This document shows positions 7,864-16,310 of a stretch of DNA of 64,000 nt, piece by piece (position 1 is the stretch's first letter; each line of letters starts with the position of its first letter). The DNA is from Candidatus Gastranaerophilales bacterium. Lineage in GTDB: Bacteria > Cyanobacteriota > Vampirovibrionia > Gastranaerophilales > JAILCC01. The translations under genes were made by a program, and so were the position numbers. Where the stretch lies: NCBI GenBank assembly GCA_028696075.1, contig JAQVHS010000002.1, positions 161,701-225,700 on the forward strand, read 5' to 3'. The notes beneath the pieces were generated by a model, which was given only the letters and a program-made list of their open reading frames with translations, was not told where the DNA came from and ran no database searches.

Positions 7864-9886
7864 ATTTAGGCGCTTTATCTACTACAAGTACATGATGAAC
7901 GTTAATTAACAACGGAAGTTTAGTTATTATGGTATCTTTTTGGACGTCAATAATATTTAACTCTTTTGAAGAAATATTTGTAATCATTCCGAACTTAATA
8001 TCAGGATTGATTTTTATACTGTTATAAAACCCTTTTTTATCAAGCGGAATGGTTTTAATTAAATCGCCCGACTTAATATTGTAGATATTAACAGTGTATT
8101 CATGAGGATTTATAGTGTACAATTTCTCCTGATAAACAGCGAAATCATTCGATTTTTCAGATACTTTGATAAATTGAACTTGTGAATAATCTGCGGTTTT
8201 TGTTGATGAAGTATCTTGTTTGGGACCGGCGCCGCTTGTATTGCTTCCTATGTTAACCAAATCAGGGTTAACAGGGTTGTAATCTCTGCTTACAATATCT
8301 ACACGTCTTTGTTCTTCTTCTTTTTCAGCTGCTATTTCTTCTTTTGTTTTTTGTACTGTTGCTTCTTTAGGCTCTTTTTTCTTTTTATCCGAATTATATT
8401 TTTTGGCAGGTGCAGGGGTTACTTCCTGAATGTTTGATATTTCTTTTATGGGGTCTGCCTCTGTCACTCCTTGCGAAGTTTCGTTGCTTTTTTCTTCAAG
8501 AATTTTTGTAACTTTAGCTTCTATATTTTTGCCCGCCTGAATATCTGTTTTTGGCGCGTCCTTACTTGGAGCCGCTTTAGTCTTTTCTGTTTTTGTTGCC
8601 TGAATTTTTTCTTCATCGGAAGGTTTTACTGTTTTATCGGTTTGTTTATGGGTTGAAATTTCTACAAGCTCATCCGAAGGTTTTAGCGTCAATTCTTTTT
8701 GCGGCTTAAAATAGAATACTTCAACTTCATTTTGTCCTCTGTTTAAAGTTATAATTTTATCTTCTTCGACAATGATTTTTTGAATATTAGAAGAAGTGAA
8801 TAAATTTATACATTTATACCCTTCAAAGTAGTCTTCCGCTTTTACAATCTGATAAACACTGCCTGCAGTGCTGTCGAGATAGTATAATTTTGTTTGGTCG
8901 GGTGATACGGCAAGATAGCTTGGATTTCCGGTTACTTTTATTGTTTCCTGAACTTCCATTTTTGTTAAGTCGATAATGCTTATGGTACCGTCGTCTTTAT
9001 TTGCGATAAAAGCCTTATTCTGCCGGTCTGCTATTGCAATGCTAAAGGGTTTTTTGCCTACTTTAATTTCTTTGATTACTTTTGCTTTTTCACTGTCTAT
9101 AATAAATAAAGAGTCTGTACTCATTGTTGTGAGCAAAATATACTGTCCCGAGTGCATGATTTTCACGTCGGAAGGAATTGAGCGAAAGGCTATTTCTCTA
9201 AAAGCTTTGCCGTTTGCTGTATTTAAAACGGTTAATGTATTTTTGTCAAAACTTGTTGAGTAGAAATTTTTATTTGCAAGTTCTTTAATTGAACTTACAG
9301 GCTGCGTGTCAGCTGTATTTTGGGAAGAACGCTTAGAAGTGACGGGCTTGTTTGTAACAATATTAGTTTCTTTAAACTCATCGCTTGGTGCTATGGAGAT
9401 AATTAAATCACCTAAAATAATTCTTAAATCAGAAGGGATTTTAAGCCCTGTCGGTACGAGCAAATCCTGCGGAAGCATTCCCATTTTTACTTCGGAGGGG
9501 ATTTGGTCGCTTGATAAGAGAGTCGGAGCTTGATTAGGTTTTGTTATAATTTTAAAGAATGCAAAATTTGTATTGTACATGAAAAAATCAGGACGGTCTT
9601 TTAGCTGCTTGCCGGCAGGTAATACTTTTGTTACTTTTACCTCTTCTTTAGGGAACTCACTTTTTAACGGGTAAACTGGCACATATAAAGTTCCGTCGGG
9701 CAATTCCACCAACGCGTCAAATCTGACTTTTAACTGAGGGAAGTTTTGTTTGAATATGGCGAGTTCTTTTTCGGGAATTTGAGAGCAAAATACCTGCTCT
9801 GCAAATCCTGCTAAAAATAAAAACAGAAAAAATGCTGTAAAAAGCTTTAACAAAGGACTAAATTTAATCGTGGTTGAGTTTTTCAT
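7847..9886 (-). CDS. Secreted YVTN-type beta-propeller protein with disordered insert
   Basis: 679 aa. The N-terminus has a signal peptide (basic start, hydrophobic LFTAFFLFLFLAGFA). Residues about 205-365 contain YVTN-like blades (GQYILLTTMSTDSLFIIDSEKAKVIKEI, NKAFIANKDDGTISIIDLTKM, DQTKLYYLDSTAGSVYQI). Next comes a long Lys/Glu/Ser/Thr-rich low-complexity stretch, about 385-555. The C-terminal 120 residues return to beta-propeller-like repeats (KLYTINPHEYTVNIYNI). So the propeller is either split by a flexible insert or there are two. A binding or scaffold role outside the cytoplasm is likely; no enzyme motif is seen. It overlaps the methyltransferase gene downstream. Confidence 0.72.
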   Translation of the reverse strand: MKNSTTIKFSPLLKLFTAFFLFLFLAGFAEQVFCSQIPEKELAIFKQNFPQLKVRFDALVELPDGTLYVPVYPLKSEFPKEEVKVTKVLPAGKQLKDRPDFFMYNTNFAFFKIITKPNQAPTLLSSDQIPSEVKMGMLPQDLLVPTGLKIPSDLRIILGDLIISIAPSDEFKETNIVTNKPVTSKRSSQNTADTQPVSSIKELANKNFYSTSFDKNTLTVLNTANGKAFREIAFRSIPSDVKIMHSGQYILLTTMSTDSLFIIDSEKAKVIKEIKVGKKPFSIAIADRQNKAFIANKDDGTISIIDLTKMEVQETIKVTGNPSYLAVSPDQTKLYYLDSTAGSVYQIVKAEDYFEGYKCINLFTSSNIQKIIVEEDKIITLNRGQNEVEVFYFKPQKELTLKPSDELVEISTHKQTDKTVKPSDEEKIQATKTEKTKAAPSKDAPKTDIQAGKNIEAKVTKILEEKSNETSQGVTEADPIKEISNIQEVTPAPAKKYNSDKKKKEPKEATVQKTKEEIAAEKEEEQRRVDIVSRDYNPVNPDLVNIGSNTSGAGPKQDTSSTKTADYSQVQFIKVSEKSNDFAVYQEKLYTINPHEYTVNIYNIKSGDLIKTIPLDKKGFYNSIKINPDIKFGMITNISSKELNIIDVQKDTIITKLPLLINVHHVLVVDKAPKYGKDL

Positions 9887-9905
9887 ATTGCACCTCTAAT
9901 CAGTA

Positions 9906-11042
9906 TTATTTGGTACTCCCTGAGATAGCATCTCTTACTTTATCCAAAATTGATTCTTTGGATTTCTTGTGATTTTCTATTTCAAAAAGCCGTTGGTAAA
10001 GCTTTCTTTCCTCTTCCGAAACATTAACGGGCGTGGAAAGTACCAGCTTTACATAAGCATCCCCCCTTTTTGAAGGGTTGTTAAGGTAAGGAACGCCCTG
10101 GTTTTTAATTTTAATAATGGTATCTGTCTGGGTAGAGGGCGCTACTTTGATTTTGTGAGTGCCTTCAAGTGTTTCCACTTCAATTTCATCACCCAGTACA
10201 GCTTGGGAAAAAGAAATATATTCCGTAGAGAAAATATTGAAATCGTCTCTTTTGAATTTTTTGTCGGCTGCTGTATGTATAACTATATACAAGTCGCCGT
10301 TAGGTCCGCCTTTTGTTCCCGCATCGCCTTGTCCCTGTACTCTCATTTGAGCGCCGTTATCGACTCCTGCGGGGATTTTTATGTTTATCTTTTTGGAAAC
10401 GGTTTTTCTTCCTTCGCCGTTGCAATCAGGACACTTCTCAAGTATTTTTTTACCCGTACCGCTGCAGTCGGGGCAAATACCTACTTGTGTAAAAGTACCC
10501 ATAATGGTTCTTGTTGTTTGTCTGATTTGTCCCGCGCCGCCGCAAGTCGGGCATGTTACAGGCGAACTGCCTTTTTTTGCGCCTGTTGCATCGCAGCTTT
10601 CGCAGGTTTCCAGGTGGTCTATTTCCACTTCTTTTTCAATGCCGAAAACAGCCTCTTTGAATGCTATATTGATATCCAGCCTTAAGTCGCTTCCCCGTTG
10701 AGGTGCGTTAGGATTGCTTCTTGAATATCCGCCGGCAAAGCCTGCACCAAAAAAGCTTGATAAAATATCGCCCAAATCTCCAAACCCGAAGTCAAACGGT
10801 CCTGATGTATCAAATCCCGCATTTTTCAATCCGTCAAAGCCGTAGCGGTCATACATTGAGCGTTTTTCTTCATTGCTCAAAACCTCGTATGCCTGCCCTA
10901 ATTCTTTGAACCGCTCTTCCGCATCGGGAGCTTTATTTACATCGGGGTGTAATTCTCTGGCTTTTTTTCTGAATGCTTTTTTTATATCGTCTTGCGTTGA
11001 TTCTCTGCCTAATCCCAAAATTTCATAATAATCTCGTTGCAT
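9906..11042 (-). CDS. dnaJ: Chaperone DnaJ
   Basis: 378 aa, class I Hsp40. J domain with HPD (LHPDVNK) at the N-terminus, a Gly/Phe-rich linker ([12 protein letters not shown]), four zinc-binding CxxCxG repeats ([32 protein letters not shown]) and the C-terminal substrate-binding beta domains. It stimulates DnaK ATPase and delivers unfolded clients. grpE is eight bases upstream, so the pair forms an operon; dnaK is not in this window. No CIRCE element is obvious before grpE. Confidence 0.97.
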   Translation of the reverse strand: MQRDYYEILGLGRESTQDDIKKAFRKKARELHPDVNKAPDAEERFKELGQAYEVLSNEEKRSMYDRYGFDGLKNAGFDTSGPFDFGFGDLGDILSSFFGAGFAGGYSRSNPNAPQRGSDLRLDINIAFKEAVFGIEKEVEIDHLETCESCDATGAKKGSSPVTCPTCGGAGQIRQTTRTIMGTFTQVGICPDCSGTGKKILEKCPDCNGEGRKTVSKKINIKIPAGVDNGAQMRVQGQGDAGTKGGPNGDLYIVIHTAADKKFKRDDFNIFSTEYISFSQAVLGDEIEVETLEGTHKIKVAPSTQTDTIIKIKNQGVPYLNNPSKRGDAYVKLVLSTPVNVSEEERKLYQRLFEIENHKKSKESILDKVRDAISGSTK

Positions 11043-11050
11043 CTGTAAAT

Positions 11051-11632
11051 TTACTCTCCCGTTGCCACATTAACTAATGTAGGTCTTAATACTCTATCCC
11101 CCAGAGTGTAGCCTGTTTGCAGCTCATCTATTATACTTTGGTCAGGATGTTCGTTTGTCGGGGTTTGCATCACTGCATCATGTATATTAGGGTCAAATTG
11201 CTGTCCCAGCGCTTCTATTTTTTTAACTCCGGCTTTTTCCAATATGTCAAACAATTGCTTGAACACCATTTCAAAGCTTTCCTTTAATTGCGCCGTATCT
11301 TCCATATTTTCGCAAGATTTTTTGGCACGTTCATAAGTATCTAAAACAGGTATAAGTTTTTTTATGGTGTCTTCGGCGCCGTATTTTAGAAGCTGCTCCC
11401 GCTCTTGAACCTGTCTTTTTCTATAGTTATCGAAGTCTGCGGCAAGCCTTAGATATTGATTTTTCAGCGTTTCGAGTTCTTGCGCCTGCGCATTATCTTT
11501 TTCAACAACTTCTTCCTGCGCTTGTGCTTCAGGTTCTGTTTGTTGTTCGTTTATATTTTCCTGAACTTCCGCGTTATTTTGTTTGAAAGGGTTGAGCCCT
11601 TTTTTTTCATTGTGTTGCTTATGTTTTGACAT
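11051..11632 (-). CDS. grpE: Nucleotide exchange factor GrpE
   Basis: 193 aa. Charged, Gln/Glu-rich N-terminal tail (about 1-50), long dimerisation helix ([21 protein letters not shown]) and the C-terminal beta domain ending in the family signature [11 protein letters not shown]. It releases ADP from DnaK. It lies immediately upstream of dnaJ in the same orientation, without dnaK between them. Confidence 0.96.
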   Translation of the reverse strand: MSKHKQHNEKKGLNPFKQNNAEVQENINEQQTEPEAQAQEEVVEKDNAQAQELETLKNQYLRLAADFDNYRKRQVQEREQLLKYGAEDTIKKLIPVLDTYERAKKSCENMEDTAQLKESFEMVFKQLFDILEKAGVKKIEALGQQFDPNIHDAVMQTPTNEHPDQSIIDELQTGYTLGDRVLRPTLVNVATGE

Positions 11633-11715
11633 AATAACTCCTCATTCAAAAAATATTTCCTAATAACATTTAAACATAAAAATAATATTATCCCATAGTC
11701 AAATGAGTATTAAAT

Positions 11716-11940
11716 TTATTTTGTAAAGCTGTATTCCCAACAGTTGATTTCCCCGCAGTAGCTGCACACTGCATGTCCGTTCATAAAATTAAGGTCCGGA
11801 ATAAATGTATACCCGTCAACGGTTATTACAATCTGCCCCTTTTCGTTAAAGACTTTAGACATGTCGCCTTTGCCTTTGTAATCGGGACTGAACATAAGTT
11901 CAAACTTGTCTATCTTTTTGCATTTTGTACATTTAAACAT
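11716..11940 (-). CDS. Small zinc-ribbon-like protein
   Basis: 74 aa with paired CxxC knuckles: CTKC near residue 4 and CSYC near residue 59, spaced like a treble-clef zinc ribbon. The middle has a Gly/Asp-rich turn and a beta strand (IVITVDGYTFIPD). No known family is recognised. It follows the membrane protein gene by one base on the same strand, so the two are likely co-expressed. A structural or nucleic-acid/protein-binding zinc finger is the best guess. Confidence 0.6.
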   Translation of the reverse strand: MFKCTKCKKIDKFELMFSPDYKGKGDMSKVFNEKGQIVITVDGYTFIPDLNFMNGHAVCSYCGEINCWEYSFTK

Positions 11941-11941
11941 A

Positions 11942-12973
11942 TTATTTTTTCTTGGACTTGTTTTCTTGTTTTGTAATTATTTGTTCCGGGTTTTTTGCTT
12001 CCAGCTTGCTTTTAGCATTGTTGTATAAAAGAACGTAATAGCATATTCCCAAAGGCATCATCAGCATGGAAATTACGATGGAGATTATTGTTGCAGCTGC
12101 CTGTTTACCGCCTTCAGAAGCGAACTTTTGGCTTGAACCGTACGAAAACCAGTCGTTCATAATCATAAAATCCGCTGCAATTTTGCTGTTTGCAACGTAA
12201 GAAGAAATGATATTTTCAAAAGGCGCCGCAATTGTATTTTTCAGCATTAAAATATCCGCAAACCATACGATAATTTGAGGAACAACAAGACTGGTAATTA
12301 TGGTCAATACAATAAGGATTAACAGTGTCCGCCAAAAATTGTTGACAATAAGGCTGAAACTGCGCTCAAGAGTTTGAATCGGAGTTAAAGCCGGTTCAAA
12401 CCCGAACACCTGAAAGCTAAGGCTTAAATATACCGACAAAATCATCATTAAAAATATCATTATAGCTTCAAGCCCTACAAGTAAAAAAGGAACCAATAAC
12501 GGCTGAACATCAAATAAAAATATTCCGCACGGTAAAATTATCGCCATAATCCACAACAAAAGCCAAATAAACAGCATTATCAAATAATCTTTTGTACGCA
12601 AAGATATGATTTTTGTATAGTGGGAGTGATGTTTCGGTATTTTTTTCTTGATAATATCGCTTGTGATTAGGTTTAGAGATACCATCTTCAGCATATAATT
12701 CCAAAATGCAAGCTTAAATACGATAAATCCGGGTATTGTAGCTATAAGAGTTGTTATAAGCAAGGTTATAATATTTGAAAATATCGGAATTTGTACTATT
12801 TCAACAGCGTTTTTGCTGACGTAAAAAACAGGCAGCAGTATCAATGCTAAGCCTGCAAGCATCCCTAAAACAGGGGCTAAAACCGGTATTGTTAAGGTTA
12901 TTAAATTCTGGAAATACAGTTTTGTTCCGTTACCTATGATAGTAAACACACTTATCGGTTTTGCTTTTGCCAT
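11942..12973 (-). CDS. Polytopic integral membrane protein
   Basis: About 343 aa from the ATG at 12973; a TTG at 12985 would add four residues. Roughly six to seven hydrophobic segments are visible (for example VLAPVLGMLAGLALILLPVFY, FIWLLLWIMAIILPCGIFLF, LLILIVLTIITSLV, ISIVISMLMMPLGICYYVLLY), with a basic C-terminus rich in Lys. The overall pattern resembles the loosely related 'DUF975/glycerophosphodiester phosphodiesterase membrane domain' type, but no specific motif is secure. It lies upstream of the zinc-ribbon gene with a one-base gap. Confidence 0.6.
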   Translation of the reverse strand: MAKAKPISVFTIIGNGTKLYFQNLITLTIPVLAPVLGMLAGLALILLPVFYVSKNAVEIVQIPIFSNIITLLITTLIATIPGFIVFKLAFWNYMLKMVSLNLITSDIIKKKIPKHHSHYTKIISLRTKDYLIMLFIWLLLWIMAIILPCGIFLFDVQPLLVPFLLVGLEAIMIFLMMILSVYLSLSFQVFGFEPALTPIQTLERSFSLIVNNFWRTLLILIVLTIITSLVVPQIIVWFADILMLKNTIAAPFENIISSYVANSKIAADFMIMNDWFSYGSSQKFASEGGKQAAATIISIVISMLMMPLGICYYVLLYNNAKSKLEAKNPEQIITKQENKSKKK

Positions 12974-13172
12974 ATTCAATCTCAAATAAGTCCAAACTTA
13001 TAACTACTATAATATAAAAGTCATGATTTTAAAAACAATTATTATTTTTTAATTTAGAAAAATTCCATGCCTTCATTAAAATCTAGTGTAAATGAAGGAT
13101 TTTCACATGCTTTCCTAAAGTTTTAAGTGAAATTTTCCGATATCACTAATACAGGTAAGATGAAGGTAAGAA

Positions 13173-14552
13173 GTGTATAACAATACGATTTATCAAACGG
13201 GATACCGTCCGTACACCCCGCAGATAAAGAAAAGAAACATATCTCAAGAACAGCAGGAGGCTCCAACAGAGTCTCAAAAGCAGGCTGTTACCCCGAATAA
13301 TTATCAGGAAAAGGGGCAAAGACAAAGCACGGCTTACCATCACAGTGTGCCTATTCAAACCGGCTCCAAAAAAATAAATATTTCGCAGCTTTTAATAGAC
13401 TTTGAATCTACAATCAACGCAATAGGGGCGCCTCCGGATGTAGAGGAAGAAGTCCGCGCTTACCTTAACCTTGTTGGAAAACAAACCGATAAAGAATTAC
13501 CTTCAAAAAAAATCATAACCTCTAACCTGAAAAGCGCAGCCGAGGTATTGGACGGCTATATTACCAAGGCGCTTAACAAATCCTCAAAAGTAGTTACAGA
13601 CTGGGTGGATGCACTTCTTATGCAAAGTATCGACTTTAAGGCCGATAAAAGCATAAAAAAAGGCGCATTCGAAACCATAACGGGCGAAGCTCCGCAAACC
13701 GCCAGGTTAGCGAAAGAAAATCTTGCCAAGAAAAGCGCCCTGAAAGAAACCGCCCCTTCGGAAACCGCACCTCCCCAAGAAACGATTAAGAGCGGAAATG
13801 ATGAGATTGAAAACACAATTAAAAAAGCCGATGATATTGCGAAGACAAACCCGCAAGAGTCCCAAAAACTTTATTCAAAAGCTTTTGAAATGGCACAAAA
13901 AACAGGTGATAAGTTAGCGATGGCAGAAATCTATTCAAAAATCGCCAACCTGCAAAACTCGCAAAATAATCTCTCACAAGCGCTTGATTGCCTTAACGCT
14001 TCCGCCTTGCTTGCTTATGAAATAAACGATACTTATCTAAGAGCCGGCAATCATACTCTGATGGGCAGGATTTATGACGACAACGGTAATATGGACGCTG
14101 CTATGAACCATTATTTTAAATCCGTAGGGTTAAACGGCGAGAATGACAATATACAAGGTCAAACAGGTGTGCTTACGGCTATCGGCAAAATGTTTACAAA
14201 AGCGTACAGCGCAAAAGAAGCCCTCCAATTTTATAAAGTCGCGCTGGACGGTGCAAAGCAAACTTCTGACCTGAGCGCAATGAGTGAGATTTTCCAAAAT
14301 ACAGCCCTTACCCACAAAAATACGGGCGCTGCGGAAAAAGCGCTAAAATACCTGAAAGATTCCGCCATAATTACAAGTAAACTCGGTGATGAAACCTCTC
14401 TCAGCCAAATTTATGAGCAGGCGGGCGATTTTATGAAAGACAGCGGGCATGCTAAACGTGCAGCTGACTTTTACCAAAAATCATACAAAATAGCCCAACG
14501 CAATAACTTGCAAGATGGGCTAATAAGGCTCAGAGAAAAGCTTTTAGCTTAA
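13173..14552 (+). CDS. TPR-repeat protein
   Basis: 459 aa from a GTG start preceded by AAGGTAAG. The first 60 residues are Gln/Pro-rich and disordered, followed by a helical region and a Pro/Thr/Glu linker (about 185-215). From about residue 220 onward there are at least five TPR-like helix pairs (for example AMAEIYSKIANLQNSQNNLSQALDCL, LKYLKDSAIITSKLGDETSLSQIYEQAGDFM). It has no signal peptide or membrane span. Likely a cytosolic scaffold; the partner is unknown. Its stop overlaps the stop of the opposing 119-aa gene. Confidence 0.65.
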   Translation: MYNNTIYQTGYRPYTPQIKKRNISQEQQEAPTESQKQAVTPNNYQEKGQRQSTAYHHSVPIQTGSKKINISQLLIDFESTINAIGAPPDVEEEVRAYLNLVGKQTDKELPSKKIITSNLKSAAEVLDGYITKALNKSSKVVTDWVDALLMQSIDFKADKSIKKGAFETITGEAPQTARLAKENLAKKSALKETAPSETAPPQETIKSGNDEIENTIKKADDIAKTNPQESQKLYSKAFEMAQKTGDKLAMAEIYSKIANLQNSQNNLSQALDCLNASALLAYEINDTYLRAGNHTLMGRIYDDNGNMDAAMNHYFKSVGLNGENDNIQGQTGVLTAIGKMFTKAYSAKEALQFYKVALDGAKQTSDLSAMSEIFQNTALTHKNTGAAEKALKYLKDSAIITSKLGDETSLSQIYEQAGDFMKDSGHAKRAADFYQKSYKIAQRNNLQDGLIRLREKLLA

Positions 14553-14908
14553 ATTTTTTCTTTAAAATCTTCAAATGCTATTCTTGACATTGAGGCAGCT
14601 TGCTCGTACGAATAGCCTTTTTTGAGTGCAGCTTCAAAAATTGCATTGGATGCTGCAACTGCTTGCGGATTAGCATTCAATTCCGCAAGGTCAGCTTTGA
14701 CACTTTTTGCTAATGCGCCGTCAAACGCTAATTTATTGGTTTTGTTAACCATAGAACGTCCGACAAGAGCGCTGTGAGCCTTATCAAGGTTTTTAATTTC
14801 CTTGGCGGCTTCCTGATTAGCATGTTTAGCTTCTTTAGGTTGAATACCTTCAAAGTTCAAGCCTGTCTGATTTAGCTTGTTGATGTTGTGATTGTGTATA
14901 TCCGTCAT
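14549..14908 (-). CDS. Hypothetical helical protein, N-terminal Phe tag
   Basis: 119 aa, convergent with and overlapping the TPR gene by four bases. A polar, Asn/His-rich N-terminus ends in GLNFEGI, then a mostly alpha-helical, Ala/Lys/Asn-rich body (PQAVAASNAIFEAALKKGY). No recognised family. The short N-terminal motif resembles that of several other proteins in the window. A typical AT-rich codon profile and a Shine-Dalgarno sequence (revcomp of ctcctt near 14915) support translation. Confidence 0.55.
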   Translation of the reverse strand: MTDIHNHNINKLNQTGLNFEGIQPKEAKHANQEAAKEIKNLDKAHSALVGRSMVNKTNKLAFDGALAKSVKADLAELNANPQAVAASNAIFEAALKKGYSYEQAASMSRIAFEDFKEKI

Positions 14909-15049
14909 TTTACTCTCCTTTATTAAAATTTAACCATAGTTACCATTTTTACATTCAGTATATTAAACCGTCGCTTTTTAAAAATTTGCTACTCTGTTTG
15001 TATGATATTAAGAAATTGTAACATAAATATCAAAAGTAATTAATTTGTA

Positions 15050-15069
15050 TATACTTTTGCAAAAGTATA
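15050..15069. promoter_or_regulatory. Perfect 20-bp palindrome
   Basis: tatacttttgcaaaagtata is perfectly self-complementary. It may be a dimer-binding operator or a stem-loop. It lies just beyond the minus-strand terminator and about 140 bases upstream of the divergent 119-aa gene start, so it could also act in that gene's promoter region. Confidence 0.4.
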
Positions 15070-15073
15070 ATAT

Positions 15074-15096
15074 AAAAAAAACGGGCAGATGCCCGT
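15074..15096 (-). terminator. Rho-independent terminator (minus)
   Basis: ACGGGC-AGAT-GCCCGT gives a perfect six-bp GC-rich stem with a four-base loop at 15081-15096. On the minus strand it is followed by at least seven Ts, so it is a strong terminator for transcripts coming from the 69-aa gene at 15206-15415. Confidence 0.75.
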
Positions 15097-15205
15097 AATA
15101 GTTTGGAATTAAGAATAGCTGGAAGTATGAAAAAGATACTATTATATAACCATCTTTTTCACAGACTAACAACTACCCGGTTAGGTATAAATTTTATTTA
15201 ACTGT

Positions 15206-15415
15206 TTATAAATCTTTTTTAGTATTGGAAATCCGCCAAGACGTCAGACTGTCTATCGGTATAGGTCTGTTCAGGTAATATTCCGGCGGAACAGGGATTT
15301 TTTCGCTAAAAACTTCAGATAAAAATTTTGGGCGCTCCAAAACATAGAACACCTGCTGTTTAGTGTCCAAGTCATAATCTGAAGCTTTTGTTAAATACTC
15401 TACCTGAAATGCCAT
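15206..15415 (-). CDS. Hypothetical small protein (69 aa)
   Basis: 69 residues, no signal peptide or transmembrane segment. Contains a Pro-rich central piece (PVPPEYYLNRPIPIDSL) and a basic C-terminus (NTKKDL). No family recognised. A strong terminator follows 110 bases downstream. Coding support is moderate: AGGGGG lies upstream of the ATG at slightly long spacing. Confidence 0.45.
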   Translation of the reverse strand: MAFQVEYLTKASDYDLDTKQQVFYVLERPKFLSEVFSEKIPVPPEYYLNRPIPIDSLTSWRISNTKKDL

Positions 15416-15584
15416 GCCGGCACACCCCCTATAGTCATTTCCTTATTATGATTATATTTTGTGCAAAATACAAAAATTTTAATCGTTTTTTGTAAAGTAC
15501 TCTTAATATTTCTTTATCAAAATTGGCAACTTTTTTTATATTTTGCATTAAAATTTTTATAACGGCTTGAAAGGTTAAAAATCC

Positions 15585-16310
15585 ATGCAAATTTCCAACA
15601 ACTATACACAGTCCCAAAAAACGAGTTTCTCATCTGTTATCCCTGTTTATAATATATTGAACAAGGTTAAAGCTGCAGGCGGAGCGGCAGATACTTTTGA
15701 GCGAATAACCGTTTCGCATGACGGGGTTTTTAAGGCTTTAACAAGAAGGCTTAATGATTATGGCAGTGATTTTGCAAAGAAATTGAAGAAAGCTGATTTT
15801 GATTTTTCCGTTACCCCTTACTCATCATCAACCCATGTAGGAAAGGGAACAATAATAAAACAAAACGTTTTTACGGGACAAGATGCTTACGATTTGCGTT
15901 CCATGCAAAGAAATAATTGCTGTGGATTGGAAAGAGTAGAATACATTGACGGGCGTGTTAAGGCTAACTATATTAATAATCCGAGAAAACAACTAAGGGC
16001 TGCTGATGGGGAGCGCTTGGGCATGAATTTATTTGTTAAAAAACAGGGTAAAGCATGGGTGCTTGAAGATTTTGCAATAGTAAAAGAAAGTCAGCGTAAT
16101 ACAATACTTCAACAACAAGCTCCTCCGGTTGTTACTCAGTCTGTTGTTAAAGAGGTCAAACCGGTTGCTGCGCAGCAACCCTTGCAAACGCCAAAATCGG
16201 TAACTATAGAACAAACCCCTTACAAAGTGGATTTTATGGAGATAAAGCCTAAAAAACGCGGCAGAAAGCCTAAAAATAATGATGATATTCCAAATCTTCC
16301 GGGGTTTTAG
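15585..16310 (+). CDS. Hypothetical protein with AT-hook-like C-terminus
   Basis: 241 aa. The N-terminus is polar, with SQKTSFSSV close to the start. The middle (about 25-165) looks globular and mixed alpha/beta, with a basic patch ALTRRLNDYGSDFAKKLKK. A Gln/Pro/Val linker precedes the C-terminal KKRGRKPKN, which fits an AT-hook core (RGRKP) for minor-groove binding. No catalytic motif seen. The start has GAAAGG about 10 bases upstream. Its stop abuts the stop of the opposing TPR gene. A nucleoid or DNA-associated role is possible. Confidence 0.5.
   Translation: MQISNNYTQSQKTSFSSVIPVYNILNKVKAAGGAADTFERITVSHDGVFKALTRRLNDYGSDFAKKLKKADFDFSVTPYSSSTHVGKGTIIKQNVFTGQDAYDLRSMQRNNCCGLERVEYIDGRVKANYINNPRKQLRAADGERLGMNLFVKKQGKAWVLEDFAIVKESQRNTILQQQAPPVVTQSVVKEVKPVAAQQPLQTPKSVTIEQTPYKVDFMEIKPKKRGRKPKNNDDIPNLPGF

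Larger units (their letters stand above)
14909..15205. other. Intergenic region with palindromes
   Basis: About 300 bases without a credible gene. It contains the 20-base palindrome at 15050-15069, the minus-strand terminator at 15074-15096 and a perfect 10-bp inverted repeat, TGAAAAAGAT (15128-15137) with ATCTTTTTCA (15152-15161). The inverted repeat could form a hairpin in the 3' UTR of the 69-aa gene. No known RNA family is recognised. Confidence 0.4.

Noticed and set aside
8216-8656. Phe/Cys-rich plus-strand frames
   Set aside because: Shadows of the Lys/Glu-rich insert of the beta-propeller gene; reverse complement of such codons gives Phe/Ser/Leu.
10155-10685. 176-aa plus-strand frame
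   Set aside because: Antisense shadow of dnaJ; the cysteine-rich zinc repeats leave the opposite strand open.
15435-15617. 60-aa minus-strand frame
   Set aside because: Overlaps the start of the 241-aa gene and a non-coding promoter region; low complexity, no ribosome-binding site.
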